DNA of 64,000 nucleotides. Origin: Alterisphingorhabdus sp051668705 (lineage in GTDB: Bacteria; Pseudomonadota; Alphaproteobacteria; Sphingomonadales; Sphingomonadaceae). The translations under genes were made by a program, and so were the position numbers. Below the pieces are notes generated by a model. It had not been told where the DNA came from and searched no databases. It saw only the letters and a program-made list of their open reading frames with translations. Shown here in pieces: positions 25,764 through 35,251 of this stretch (position 1 is its first letter; each line of letters opens with the position of its first letter). The DNA lies in NCBI RefSeq assembly GCF_051668705.1, contig NZ_CP196351.1, positions 310,001 to 374,000 of the forward strand, given 5' to 3'.

Positions 25764-25787
25764 GCTGTACGACTAGGTTCAACTGAC

Positions 25788-26576
25788 ATGGGTGGATTGC
25801 AGGACCTGTTTGCTGGTAAAAACGGACGCACCGGCTCCACGCACAAACAAAAGAGCAGCGCCAGCAGTGCGCAATCCGTCATCAATATTGGCAACCGCGA
25901 AATACCCTTGACGATCCGTCGCCATCCACGATCCCGTTCCATCTCTTTGCGTATAGATACGGCAAAGCGCGGTATTTCAGTAACTATGCCACATTGGGTT
26001 GCAAAGCGTGAGGCGCTGGCTTTCATTGCCAGCAGAACCGAGTGGATAGAGCAGCGCCTGGCAGCCTTAGGTCCAAATAAGGTGCTTGCTAATCATGATA
26101 TAGTGTCATTTTGCGGCAATGATTATCAGATTAGCTGGTCAAAAGAGTATCTGCGCACACCGGATTTGCGTGGTGACATGTTGCTTGTCGGCGGGGAAGA
26201 AGCACTCATCGCTGGACGTATAGAGCGCTGGCTAAAAGCAAAGGCACGCAGCATATTTACCGAAGATCTGGCAGAATATTGTGAACGTGCTGGCGAGAGC
26301 AAGATACCCAGAATCGGTTTGAGCAATGCCAGACGCCGCTGGGGCAGTTGCTCACAAAGCGGTTGGGTCAGGGTGCAATGGCGTTTGATTATGGCACCTG
26401 CTAATGTGCGCCGTGCAGTGATTGCACATGAAGTCGCGCACTTGCGACATATGGACCATAGTCAGCGCTTTTATGATTGGATGGACACTATTTATGAAGG
26501 CGATCGCACCGCTGCTGATGCGTGGCTAAAAGCGCATGGCAACAGCCTATATGGCGTTCAGTTCAGCGCTAGCTAA
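25788..26576 (+). CDS. YgjP-family (DUF45) zinc metallopeptidase-like protein
   Basis: A 262-residue protein with the zinc motif HEVAHLRHMDHS (HExxH near residue 214) at the end of a DUF45/YgjP domain. SNARRRWGSCSQSG upstream is the strongly conserved WGSC signature. The N-terminal 35 residues are a Ser-rich linker. E. coli YgjP is reported as a UTP-active or peptidase-fold enzyme, and the cellular substrate is unclear. It follows the cysteine cluster gene by 24 bases and may be co-transcribed with it. Confidence 0.9.
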   Translation: MGGLQDLFAGKNGRTGSTHKQKSSASSAQSVINIGNREIPLTIRRHPRSRSISLRIDTAKRGISVTMPHWVAKREALAFIASRTEWIEQRLAALGPNKVLANHDIVSFCGNDYQISWSKEYLRTPDLRGDMLLVGGEEALIAGRIERWLKAKARSIFTEDLAEYCERAGESKIPRIGLSNARRRWGSCSQSGWVRVQWRLIMAPANVRRAVIAHEVAHLRHMDHSQRFYDWMDTIYEGDRTAADAWLKAHGNSLYGVQFSAS

Positions 26577-26589
26577 CGAATAATAAGCC

Positions 26590-28788
26590 TTAGGCCGCTT
26601 TATCTATAATGGGGCGGATTATAGGATTGCGCGAGCGATCAACATCCAAAGACAACAGATTGTTGAAAGATCCATTTGGTGCACCATCATCCTGCGGCGG
26701 AGCGGGCTTATCAGTAGGTGCTGGACGTTTTTGCTCGTCCCCGCCAGTTGCGCGGTCAATCCATTTTTCGTCTAGCGTTTGTGGTAAAGGTTGGTCCTGA
26801 TCAGGGGTGTCAGTGCCGTCTTCCAGATCATAAAAATCATTGTCGCCCAGCGTGATAGGATTGCCATTTTCATCGACAAAAAATGAATCACCATCATCGC
26901 CAAAATAGACTTCATCATCCGGTTCGGACAACCAATCGGGCAGCACAACATCTGTATCAAATTTCTCAACCTTGCGGCCTGCCACTGCGATTTTCATGAA
27001 ATCGGCAAAAGCCCGAGCAGGCGCACGACCGCCCTGTAAACCACTAACCGCCTTCGCATCATCCCGGCCCATCCATACGCCTGTTGTTAACCCGCTGGAA
27101 AAACCTAGGAACCAGCCATCTTTGTTGCTGTTTGTTGTACCCGTCTTGCCTGCGACGGGTCGGCCTATCTGTGCTGCGCGACCGGTTCCGGTGTTTACGG
27201 CTGTTTGCAATAGGTCTGTAATGCCAGCGGTAACATAATCAGGCACCAGCTCTGTCTTTTGCTTATTCTTTTGTTCATAGAGCACTTCACCATCGATAGT
27301 GGTCACCTTGGATATTCCATAAGGCGTCACCAAAGTGCCGCCCTGGCTGACGCCAGCAAAGGCACTGGTCATATCCAGCACTCTGACTTCAGATGTTCCC
27401 AAAACCATAGACGGCGTCGTTTTTATTGGTGTGCTAATGCCAAAACGCCGCGCCATATTGGCGATAGTGCCATAGCCTAGTTCATCACCAATTTGTGCCG
27501 CCACGGTATTTTTTGAATAGGCAAAGGCCGTGCGCAAGGTAATCGCACCTGCATAGCGGTCCCCGCTGTTGCGCGGTGTCCAGCCAGCGATGGTTACAGG
27601 TTCATCGACCACTATATCTTCGGTTGTATATCCCGACTCCAGCGCAGCCATATAAACAAATAATTTCCATGCCGATCCGGGTTGCCTAACGGCGTTGGTG
27701 GCTCTGTTATAATTGGATGTGACATAGTCCGTCCCGCCCACCATGGCCCGCACTGCACCATCGCGATCAATAGATACCAATGCGCCTTGTGCGCCTCCCG
27801 GTGCATTGGCCTGAATGGCTGCGGTTGCCGCTCTTTGCATCTTGATATCCAGCGTGGTCCATACTTCTAGCGGAGCATTTGTCTCCTCTATGAGAGTATC
27901 GAGTTGGGGCAGGGCCCAATCGGTAAAATAACGTACGCTGTTCTGTCCGCGTTCGGTTGATAGTTTCACCTGAGCGGGCCGTGTTTCGGCTGCCTGCGCA
28001 GCCGTAATGGTGCCAGCGTCCTGCATCACTTCAAGCACCACTGAAGCACGATCAACTGCTGCTTGTGCATCGGCAGTTGGAGAATAGTTAGAAGGCGCCT
28101 TTACCAATCCGGCAATGATTGCAGATTCTGCGAGGCTTAATTTTGTCGCGGGATGACCGAAAAAACGTCTGCTGGCTGAATCAACGCCATAAGCGCCGCC
28201 GCCAAAATAGACTTTGTTGAGATACAATTCGAGTATTTGCTTTTTGCTGAATTTGCGTTCCAGCGCCAATGCCAGAATCATTTCACGCCCCTTGCGCGCA
28301 AAGGTTCTGCTGTTGGTCAGGAAGATATTGCGCGCTAATTGCTGCGATATTGTTGACCCGCCTTGCGCCCAGTGCCCACGTTCCAACCTTACACTGGCGG
28401 CGCGGGCGATACCGACAGGATCAACGCCAATATGGCTGTAATAGCGGCGATCTTCGACCGCAACCATGGCATCCTTCATGACTTTGGGAATGTCATCATA
28501 GCTTAGCCACTGTCCGAAACTGGGCCCTAATTGCACAATCTCGCTGCCATCAGCGGCGCGCACCAAAATCATTTGGCCATTTGGAGATGCTTTTAATTCA
28601 TCAAAGCCAGGCATGCTGGACACCGCTGTCCATACAGAGACGCCAATGGTGATGACGCCCACCAAGCCAGTTACCAGACCAACGCGAAAGATACGCCAGA
28701 ACCACAAGCTAATGACAGACTTGCTGGCGGTCTTTTTTGTCTTGCCCGCCTGCTTCTTGCCCGAACCTTTTTTGGTACGTTTCACCAT
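26590..28788 (-). CDS. Class A penicillin-binding protein (PBP1A family)
   Basis: The 732-residue bifunctional peptidoglycan synthase has a Lys-rich cytoplasmic tail and a single membrane helix near 30-55. A GT51 glycosyltransferase domain follows, with EDRRYYSHIGVD carrying the catalytic Glu near 111, then GGSTISQQLARN. A transpeptidase domain has SAWK (nucleophile Ser) near 374, SKN near 437 and KTGTTNS near 553. The C-terminus after about 620 is an acidic Asp/Glu/Pro linker, likely disordered. It is a single gene, divergent from nothing essential, with a 239-base upstream region before msrB. Confidence 0.95.
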   Translation of the reverse strand: MVKRTKKGSGKKQAGKTKKTASKSVISLWFWRIFRVGLVTGLVGVITIGVSVWTAVSSMPGFDELKASPNGQMILVRAADGSEIVQLGPSFGQWLSYDDIPKVMKDAMVAVEDRRYYSHIGVDPVGIARAASVRLERGHWAQGGSTISQQLARNIFLTNSRTFARKGREMILALALERKFSKKQILELYLNKVYFGGGAYGVDSASRRFFGHPATKLSLAESAIIAGLVKAPSNYSPTADAQAAVDRASVVLEVMQDAGTITAAQAAETRPAQVKLSTERGQNSVRYFTDWALPQLDTLIEETNAPLEVWTTLDIKMQRAATAAIQANAPGGAQGALVSIDRDGAVRAMVGGTDYVTSNYNRATNAVRQPGSAWKLFVYMAALESGYTTEDIVVDEPVTIAGWTPRNSGDRYAGAITLRTAFAYSKNTVAAQIGDELGYGTIANMARRFGISTPIKTTPSMVLGTSEVRVLDMTSAFAGVSQGGTLVTPYGISKVTTIDGEVLYEQKNKQKTELVPDYVTAGITDLLQTAVNTGTGRAAQIGRPVAGKTGTTNSNKDGWFLGFSSGLTTGVWMGRDDAKAVSGLQGGRAPARAFADFMKIAVAGRKVEKFDTDVVLPDWLSEPDDEVYFGDDGDSFFVDENGNPITLGDNDFYDLEDGTDTPDQDQPLPQTLDEKWIDRATGGDEQKRPAPTDKPAPPQDDGAPNGSFNNLLSLDVDRSRNPIIRPIIDKAA

Positions 28789-29027
28789 AAATTTCGAATT
28801 TCACCCTCGATGGAACCGCGACCCCCGGCCATTTCTTCATCAACCGTAAAACCACAATAAGCGGTTTTGCTGATTAATAAAGCTACCAATATCGCTTAAG
28901 CCTATGACGCATTTATAACGGGTGAATAAAAGCATATGCTATTATTCAGTAAGCCATCTGCGTCTTCGGATCATTCTTGCAATTTGCTAATGCTGAAAAT
29001 TATGACAAGTTATGTATTTATAGACAC

Positions 29028-29432
29028 TTAGGCGTCTGCATCGCGGTCTACAAAAGCCAGAGAGGCGCTGTTCATGCAATAGCGCAAACCTGTCGGTCTG
29101 GGGCCGTCAGGGAATACATGCCCCAAATGCCCGCCACAATTTGCGCATTTTACCTCTGTACGGACCATGCCCAGGCTGACGTCACGATGCTCAGCAACCG
29201 CTTCGGCGCGGTCTGGTTGGGTAAAGCTGGGCCAACCGGAGCCGCTGTCATATTTATCTGCTGAATCGAACAAAGTCGCGTTGCAACCGGCGCATTGGTA
29301 AAGACCATCGCCCTTGAAATCATTATAATTCCCTGAAAAGGGGCGCTCAGTGCCGCCCTCACGCAATATGTGATATTGTTCAGGCGATAATGTGGTGCGC
29401 CATTCGGCGTCGCTTTTGTTTTCATCAGACAT
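29028..29432 (-). CDS. msrB: Peptide-methionine (R)-S-oxide reductase
   Basis: A 134-residue enzyme that repairs methionine-R-sulfoxide. Two CxxC pairs bind zinc (CAGC and CANCGG), and the catalytic Cys is in RYCMNSASL near residue 121. RPTGLRYC and GHVFPDGP are family hallmarks. The stop codon lies 240 bases from the penicillin-binding protein gene on the same strand. No MsrA partner is seen. Confidence 0.95.
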   Translation of the reverse strand: MSDENKSDAEWRTTLSPEQYHILREGGTERPFSGNYNDFKGDGLYQCAGCNATLFDSADKYDSGSGWPSFTQPDRAEAVAEHRDVSLGMVRTEVKCANCGGHLGHVFPDGPRPTGLRYCMNSASLAFVDRDADA

Positions 29433-29807
29433 GGTGGAAATCTGGCGCTTATGATCTTCCGTTTCAAGAGGGCCATTTCAGGCGATGGTTTCGGGGAGCT
29501 GTTGCAAAGAGCCTATTGCGGTGCGCGAGTGAAAATGGGTCTGCAAAATATGCCAGATGGCATGGGGCTATGATCAAAGGTCAGGCAAATATCGCCAATT
29601 ACGCTGTGAAAAGAGGTCATTTGCGAGGAATATGAAAAATTTATTTCATATTTCTATATCCATCAAATTGTTGATTTATAATGAATAAACATATGATTAG
29701 CCGCGTAAATGAAAAAAATATTACAAAAAAATGACTTTTTCGCGTCTCATATATTTCATTTTAACGTAACTCATGTTACAAAATTGTCATATTCGAAGGA
29801 GATGATG
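29433..29807. other. Intergenic region with promoter signals for the TPR gene
   Basis: There are 375 bases between msrB and the divergent secreted TPR gene. The right half is very AT-rich and contains a Pho-box-like repeat at 29773-29790. No gene is seen; one long in-frame extension of the TPR gene to 29709 lacks any ribosome site and would spoil the signal peptide. Confidence 0.5.
29773..29790 (+). promoter_or_regulatory. Weak Pho-box-like direct repeat
   Basis: ATGTTAC-AAAA-TTGTCAT has the 7-4-7 spacing of a Pho box, with the second half matching at 6 of 7 bases and the first at 4 of 7. It is 18 bases before the start of the secreted TPR gene. Confidence 0.25.
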
Positions 29808-30215
29808 ATGAAACACACAAAATTGGCCTTAGCTGGTATTGCGGCACTTATTCTCGTATCAGGCACAGCCTTTGCGCAAGATACGGCGCGCGGGACAAAC
29901 AGTGATTTTGTGGATGGTGTCGTCGGGCAGGACGTTCTGCAAACGGCAGACCTTGATGCCGCTATTACCGTTCTTCAGGAAGAAATTCGCAAAAATGGGA
30001 ATGATCCAGCATTGCTGATCAATTTGGGACAGGCTTATGCCCGAACAGGCGATTTTGCTCGCGCTGAAGAAAGCTTCCTAAAGGCGCATAATAGCCGAAA
30101 CCGCTACGATATATTGCTGGCTAATGGCGATGTGATGAGCACAAGAGAAGCCGCGAAACAGGCACTAACATGGCTTAATGATCTGCAGGCAGGGACTGCT
30201 ATCGCCCGTAATTAG
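29808..30215 (+). CDS. Small secreted TPR-repeat protein
   Basis: A 135-residue protein with a Sec signal (cleavage after AFA near residue 22) and one or two TPR-like helices (PALLINLGQAYARTGDFARAEESFLKA near 65-92). Three ATG codons follow one another; the third (29808) has the best spacing from AAGGAG. TPR proteins of this size usually bind another protein. The partner is unknown and no neighbour is an obvious candidate. A strong terminator lies 45-93 bases after the stop. Confidence 0.8.
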   Translation: MKHTKLALAGIAALILVSGTAFAQDTARGTNSDFVDGVVGQDVLQTADLDAAITVLQEEIRKNGNDPALLINLGQAYARTGDFARAEESFLKAHNSRNRYDILLANGDVMSTREAAKQALTWLNDLQAGTAIARN

Positions 30216-30259
30216 GGCCAAGCTCAGAATATATGTAAACAATCTCCAAAAAATTTGGC

Positions 30260-30308
30260 GCCGGGCAAGAGGCCATTTTAATAATGTGGCCTTTTGTCCG
30301 GCTTTTTT
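30260..30308 (+). terminator. Strong Rho-independent terminator
   Basis: A 16-bp stem (GCCGGGCAAGAGGCCA with TGGCCTTTTGTCCGGC, two G-U pairs) around an 11-base AT loop is followed by six T. It ends the transcript of the secreted TPR gene. Confidence 0.85.
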
Positions 30309-30694
30309 ACGGTTTGAGAAATTTTGCGCTGTTTGTGCGGCAGTTTTACAAATGGCAACCGCCAGAGAATATGACTGTTCTGTGTCGCCTGTGATGGGTG
30401 TGCAATCGAGGTAAGTACGGCTCTATAAAGCGCAGTTTTTCGCTTTTCAGCGCATATCCTCCTCGCATCATTTGACGAAGATATTGGTGCTACCAGTGCG
30501 ATCCACGGCCTTGCTGTGGATGCTTTGAAACAAAATAGTCATCTAAAAGCCATTTATCCGTCACCAACATCGCAAACTACTGTAACAGAATCACCCTAGA
30601 GGCCAATTCCGCAAGCAGGGGGGTGAGGGCAAATACGCCATTTCATTATTCTGCAATCAATTTTTTGAGCCAATTGTAATTGCGGAGTTATGTT
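30309..30694. other. Intergenic region, promoter of the lipoprotein-TonB pair
   Basis: About 390 bases after the terminator contain no supported gene. The region should hold the promoter of the lipoprotein and TonB receptor. I could not pick a clear promoter or operator. Confidence 0.45.
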
Positions 30695-32269
30695 ATGATG
30701 AAAGCGCGTTTTCGTTCGGTGCTGTTGACCAGTGTCGCTGCCGTTACCGTTACAGCTTGCGGTGCAGACAATATCGCATCACCAGGCGCTGACACTGTGG
30801 TTGTACCGGCCCCACCAACTGCGACGCCTCCACCTCCGCCACCTCCACCTCCGCCACCAACAACAGTGGCAACCCCCGATAATTGCCCCGCGACCAGCAA
30901 CGCCGCCAATGTTGGCACTATAACATTGGCTGATGGTTCGGTCGCGCGTAACTGCCAATTATCTGGTGTGCTGGCAGGTAACACGGTTCTGACCAATGAA
31001 CCTTTGGTGATTTATTCCCTGTCAGGCCGCGTTGATGTCGGCACTGATGCAGGAACAGATGGTACAGTCGCCAACGCCAATCCTTCGGTTCTGACCATTG
31101 ATCCAGGCGTTGTGATATTTGGCTCATCGGGCGCGGATTTTCTGTTGATCAATCGCGGTTCGCAAATTTTTGCCAATGGCTCGGCAACATCGCCCATTAT
31201 CTTTACCTCAGCTGATAATGTAACCGGTGATGCCGGTGTTGATTCTATTGGTGATTGGGGCGGTCTGGTCCTGCTTGGCCAAGCCCCTATTGCAGAATGC
31301 GCAGAAGGCGGACCAAGCAACCCAGACCAAAACCGCACAGATTGTCAGGCTCCGATTGAGGGAACATCTGGTGCATTTTTCGGCGGTAATGATCCAACAG
31401 ACAATTCAGGGACATTATCCTTCGTGCAGGTCCGTTACCCCGGTTTTGCTATTTCACCAGGCAATGAGCTGAACGGCATCACCATGGGCGGCGTCGGCAG
31501 CGGCACCACCTTTGAAAATGTTCAGGTTCATAACAGCTCAGATGATGGCATTGAATGGTTTGGCGGCACAGTGAACGGCAAAAACCTTGCACTGACCGGC
31601 AATGATGATGACTCAATTGATACAGACATTGGCTATCAAGGTTTGATGCAATTCGTTCTGGTTGCACAGCGTGCGAATGGCGGGGATCAAGGTTGGGAAT
31701 CAGATTCTGAAACAGGTGAAGATATTCTGCCACGGCAATTCACCCAAATTGCCAACTTCACCTTTACCGGTAATGGTGGTTCAGGCGATTTCGGCACACA
31801 GGTCCGCGGCGGCGCTGATATCTCCATGTTCAATGGCACAATCTCTAACTTCTCTGCCTGTCTAGATATTGATGGCGCAGAGACAGTGCGCGCAGCAGAT
31901 GCCGCATTGCAGGATGAAGGCCCGATCCGTTATGAATCGGTCTTCTTGTCATGTGCCACAGCCTTTAATGATGATAGCAATGTTACTGCTGCCGAAGCAC
32001 AGGTTTCATTCGATGCCGGTTCTAACAATGTGCTGAACGGCACGGCCTCTCTGGCCGCTGGTGGCGGAACACTCGGCGGTATATTCATCAATGGCGCTAA
32101 TGAAACAGCGGTACCTGTGTTTGACCTTTCAACGATCAGCAGCTTCTTTGAAATTGTCGATTATATCGGCGCAGTTCGCGACGCGAATGATACGCGCTTC
32201 ATGGGTTGGACATGCGGCCTTTATGCCGGTGATCAGGCTTGTGAGACGATAACTATCACCACAAGCTAA
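30695..32269 (+). CDS. Predicted beta-helix surface lipoprotein, paired with TonB receptor
   Basis: A product of about 524 residues with a lipoprotein signal (lipobox VTAC) and a Pro-rich linker containing a run of eleven Pro after PPTAT. The rest is a repetitive Gly/Asn/Asp/Thr-rich domain with turns such as GVVIFGSSGADFLLINRGS, GDWGGLVLLGQAP, NSSDDGIEWFGG and NDDDSIDTD, which look like a right-handed parallel beta-helix. Pairs of Cys (for example CSQ/NCQ and CLD/CAT) may form disulfides. The ATG at 30695 follows GGAG. A TonB receptor starts 86 bases downstream, so the lipoprotein likely captures or processes a ligand at the outer membrane for it. I cannot name the substrate. Similar lipoprotein-receptor pairs occur in aquatic proteobacteria. 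Confidence 0.8.
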   Translation: MMKARFRSVLLTSVAAVTVTACGADNIASPGADTVVVPAPPTATPPPPPPPPPPPTTVATPDNCPATSNAANVGTITLADGSVARNCQLSGVLAGNTVLTNEPLVIYSLSGRVDVGTDAGTDGTVANANPSVLTIDPGVVIFGSSGADFLLINRGSQIFANGSATSPIIFTSADNVTGDAGVDSIGDWGGLVLLGQAPIAECAEGGPSNPDQNRTDCQAPIEGTSGAFFGGNDPTDNSGTLSFVQVRYPGFAISPGNELNGITMGGVGSGTTFENVQVHNSSDDGIEWFGGTVNGKNLALTGNDDDSIDTDIGYQGLMQFVLVAQRANGGDQGWESDSETGEDILPRQFTQIANFTFTGNGGSGDFGTQVRGGADISMFNGTISNFSACLDIDGAETVRAADAALQDEGPIRYESVFLSCATAFNDDSNVTAAEAQVSFDAGSNNVLNGTASLAAGGGTLGGIFINGANETAVPVFDLSTISSFFEIVDYIGAVRDANDTRFMGWTCGLYAGDQACETITITTS

Positions 32270-32355
32270 TATCATATTTGGGTAGGAATTTGACTTGCGG
32301 GACGACGGCCAAAGGCTGCGTCCCGTCTGTCATATAAAATGAACAAAAGGGAAAA

Positions 32356-35097
32356 ATGGCGATGAAGAAGCCGCTCACCTATGCAGCGATATTGATGATG
32401 GGCACAGCCCTGACACCGTTCACGGCCTATGCGCAGACATCTGATGACCAGGTTGCAGAGACCGATGCAACTGATCCGGATCAAGATGCTGATGCGGATG
32501 ACGATTTCGATGATGATGTGGAGATTTCCGGCCCGGGCGCTGGCGATCAACCCATTACTGTGATCGGCCGCTTCATTCCTAACCCTGTACGCAACCAAGC
32601 CGAAGTTGTTTCGGTACTCAGCGCGGAAGAAATCGCGCGGACTGCTGATGGCGATATTGCCGGATCGCTTTCCCGCGTTACCGGCCTCAGCACAGTGGGT
32701 GGACGCTTTGTTTTCGTGCGTGGTTTGGGTGACCGCTATTCATCGGCTCTGCTCAATGGCCTGCCTTTGCCTTCCCCAGAACCATTGCGCCGTACAGTGC
32801 CGCTTGATCTGTTTCCTAGCAGCATCATTGGTTCAACAGTCATCACCAAAAGCTATTCGGCCAGCTATCCCGGTGAATTTGGCGGCGGTGTTATTAACCT
32901 CACCACGCGCTCCATTCCCGATGAGCCGTTTCTGAAAATAGGCGGCACGCTGGGTTATAATAGTGAGACAACACTTGAAACCGGTTTCACCTTTCGTGGC
33001 GGCGATACAGACTTTTTGGGCTTTGATGATGGAACGCGCGACTTGCCGCCCGGTCTGCAAAATGCCTTTGATAACAATATTCCAGTTATTTCTGGTGATG
33101 CAGGACTGCCTGAATCTGAGATTGATGCCATTACTGCTGGTCTGAATGACCCCAATCTTTTGGTTATTCAGGGCAATAACGACATTCCTTTCAATGGTGA
33201 TTTGAACCTGTCCGCAGGCACAAATTTCTATGTTGGAGAGGCCTATATTGGCGTTATTGCTCAGGCTGGATGGCGCAATGGTTTCCGCACACGTGGCGGC
33301 CGTCAGGAATTGGCAGGCATACCATCTGGTGATGGCACTTTGGGTCTGCTCAGCGGCTTTGATTATCTGACCACGCAAAACCGTGTTGTCGTGAATGGTC
33401 TTTTGGGTTTTGTCGCAGAAGTGGGCGAGCATAAGCTGCGCTGGACAAACTTTTTTGTTCGCGACACCGCCAAAGAAGCGCGTATCAGACAAGGCTTCAG
33501 GACCAGTATCGATGCTGATGCAGTATTGAACGAAGGGCGGACTTCCACTTTTGAACGGCAATTGTTTAATACGCAGATTGTTACCGAGTTTGATTTTGGC
33601 GATCTGGATGTCGATGTGCGTGCCAGCTATGCCAACGCCCAGCGTAACTCACCATTTGAATTTAATTCAGGCTTTGCGTTGAATGAGAATTTTGCTGGTT
33701 CTGGGCAGGATGTTTTTGTCAACGGTCTCGGACAGATCGGCAATGGTGAATTTGCAACAATTGCTTTTTCAGAATTGGATGATGACACAATCGGCTTTGG
33801 CATCGATTTTGCCTATGATCTGCCATTTGCATCCGGTGTGACGTTAAAGACAGGCTATGCCTATACGCGCAACACACGTGACTCTTTGCGCCGTGATTTT
33901 GAATTTGTTCCTGCTGGTGATGCTTTGCCAGCAGAGGTAAGCCAGCAGCGTATCGACTTTTTGCTGTCCGACTTTAACGTTCAGGAATTTGACGTTGAAG
34001 TGCAGGAATTTTTCGGGGTTGCTGGTGCGCAATTTTACGCTGGCGAATTGGAAGTGCAGGGCCTTTATGTAGAGGTGGATGCCGAATTGGTTGATGGTTT
34101 GCGCCTGCAAGCTGGCGTCCGTTATGAAACCAGTGACCAACAGGTTTCACCGCAAGATATTTTTGGCCTTGGTTCCGTGCCGATTGTGCCGACCGATATT
34201 AGCGAAAGTGACTTTCTACCAGCCGCGACACTGACGTGGAATTTTGCGGAAGATATGCAATTTCGTGTTGCCGCCTCGCAAACTTTGGCGCGTCCGCAAT
34301 TTCGTGAATTGGCAAACCAGCAATTTCTGGATTTCGAAACTGACCGCGTTTTCTTCGGTAATGAGTTTTTGCAGAACAGCTCATTGACCAATTTGGAAGC
34401 GCGTTATGAATGGTATACCGGCCGTGATGAACGGATTTCGGCTGCATTCTTTTATAAAGATATCCAAGACCCGATTGAGCTGATTGCGTTTGCCCAAGGC
34501 GATTCAGCGCGTTTCACTACATTTGCCAATGCTCCGAGTGCCGAATTGTTCGGGCTGGAATTGGAAGTTGTCCAATATTTCGATCTTTTTGATCTGGGCG
34601 GTGATTTTTGGGAAGAGCGGCGCCTGTTATTGGCGGCAAACTATACATTTACTGACTCGTCGATCAACGTCACTGAAGATGACATGATATTGACCCCCTT
34701 TAACCCGGGAACATTGTCGCCCGCAGCTGGTGTGTTTGATGATGGTGACCGGCTGGTTGGTCAGTCCCGCCATTTGGCCAATGTGCAATTCGGTCTGGAA
34801 AAGACCGGTGAGCAGCTTTCACAACAGACATTTATTCTGAGTTATAACAGCCCGCGCGTTACCAACCGCGGCACACAGGGACAGCCTGACCTGTTCGAAG
34901 AGCCGGGCGTGTTGCTCGACTTTGTCTGGCGTGAGGGCATCCAATTATTTGGCAAAACTGTCCAATTGCAATTTGAAGCGCGTAACATTCTGGGCGAGAG
35001 CTATATCGAGTTTCAGGAAAATGAAGTCTCGCGCGTTATCGCCAATAGCTATGATTATGGCACTTCGGTCAGCTTTGGCGTGAATATCGAATTTTAA
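32356..35097 (+). CDS. TonB-dependent outer membrane receptor
   Basis: A 913-residue receptor with a signal peptide (cleavage after AYA near residue 26) and an Asp-rich acidic linker. The plug domain (about 75-200) has VVSVLSAEEIARTADGD, FVFVRGLGDRYSSALLNG and GEFGGGVINLTTRS. A 22-strand-like barrel ends in Phe (GVNIEF). RGLGDRY and the short plug resemble receptors of unknown substrate in Sphingomonadales and Caulobacterales rather than classic siderophore receptors. It follows the beta-helix lipoprotein and is probably transcribed with it. TonB/ExbBD are not in the window. Confidence 0.92.
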   Translation: MAMKKPLTYAAILMMGTALTPFTAYAQTSDDQVAETDATDPDQDADADDDFDDDVEISGPGAGDQPITVIGRFIPNPVRNQAEVVSVLSAEEIARTADGDIAGSLSRVTGLSTVGGRFVFVRGLGDRYSSALLNGLPLPSPEPLRRTVPLDLFPSSIIGSTVITKSYSASYPGEFGGGVINLTTRSIPDEPFLKIGGTLGYNSETTLETGFTFRGGDTDFLGFDDGTRDLPPGLQNAFDNNIPVISGDAGLPESEIDAITAGLNDPNLLVIQGNNDIPFNGDLNLSAGTNFYVGEAYIGVIAQAGWRNGFRTRGGRQELAGIPSGDGTLGLLSGFDYLTTQNRVVVNGLLGFVAEVGEHKLRWTNFFVRDTAKEARIRQGFRTSIDADAVLNEGRTSTFERQLFNTQIVTEFDFGDLDVDVRASYANAQRNSPFEFNSGFALNENFAGSGQDVFVNGLGQIGNGEFATIAFSELDDDTIGFGIDFAYDLPFASGVTLKTGYAYTRNTRDSLRRDFEFVPAGDALPAEVSQQRIDFLLSDFNVQEFDVEVQEFFGVAGAQFYAGELEVQGLYVEVDAELVDGLRLQAGVRYETSDQQVSPQDIFGLGSVPIVPTDISESDFLPAATLTWNFAEDMQFRVAASQTLARPQFRELANQQFLDFETDRVFFGNEFLQNSSLTNLEARYEWYTGRDERISAAFFYKDIQDPIELIAFAQGDSARFTTFANAPSAELFGLELEVVQYFDLFDLGGDFWEERRLLLAANYTFTDSSINVTEDDMILTPFNPGTLSPAAGVFDDGDRLVGQSRHLANVQFGLEKTGEQLSQQTFILSYNSPRVTNRGTQGQPDLFEEPGVLLDFVWREGIQLFGKTVQLQFEARNILGESYIEFQENEVSRVIANSYDYGTSVSFGVNIEF

Positions 35098-35251
35098 GAT
35101 TTTCGCATTGGGCGGCAGGGACAGATAGGCTGTACTGCCGCCGCGCAATCGCCTCCCGCATGGTCAATGTGCAATAAAATTGTCATGCTAGCGTCACCAC
35201 ATGGTAAAGCCTAAGCCATAGCCCAAGAATATGGGAGGGTGATTCTTTGCT

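Noticed and set aside
29709..29807. N-terminal extension of the small TPR protein
   Set aside because: It has no Shine-Dalgarno at 29709 and would add 33 residues before a clear signal peptide.
30820..30865. Short CCT/CCA repeats suggesting a CRISPR-like or microsatellite array
   Set aside because: They code the poly-proline linker of the lipoprotein; there are no spacers.
32833..33561. Reverse-strand frame of about 240 codons inside the TonB receptor gene
   Set aside because: It is antisense to conserved plug and barrel coding sequence and shows no domain of its own.
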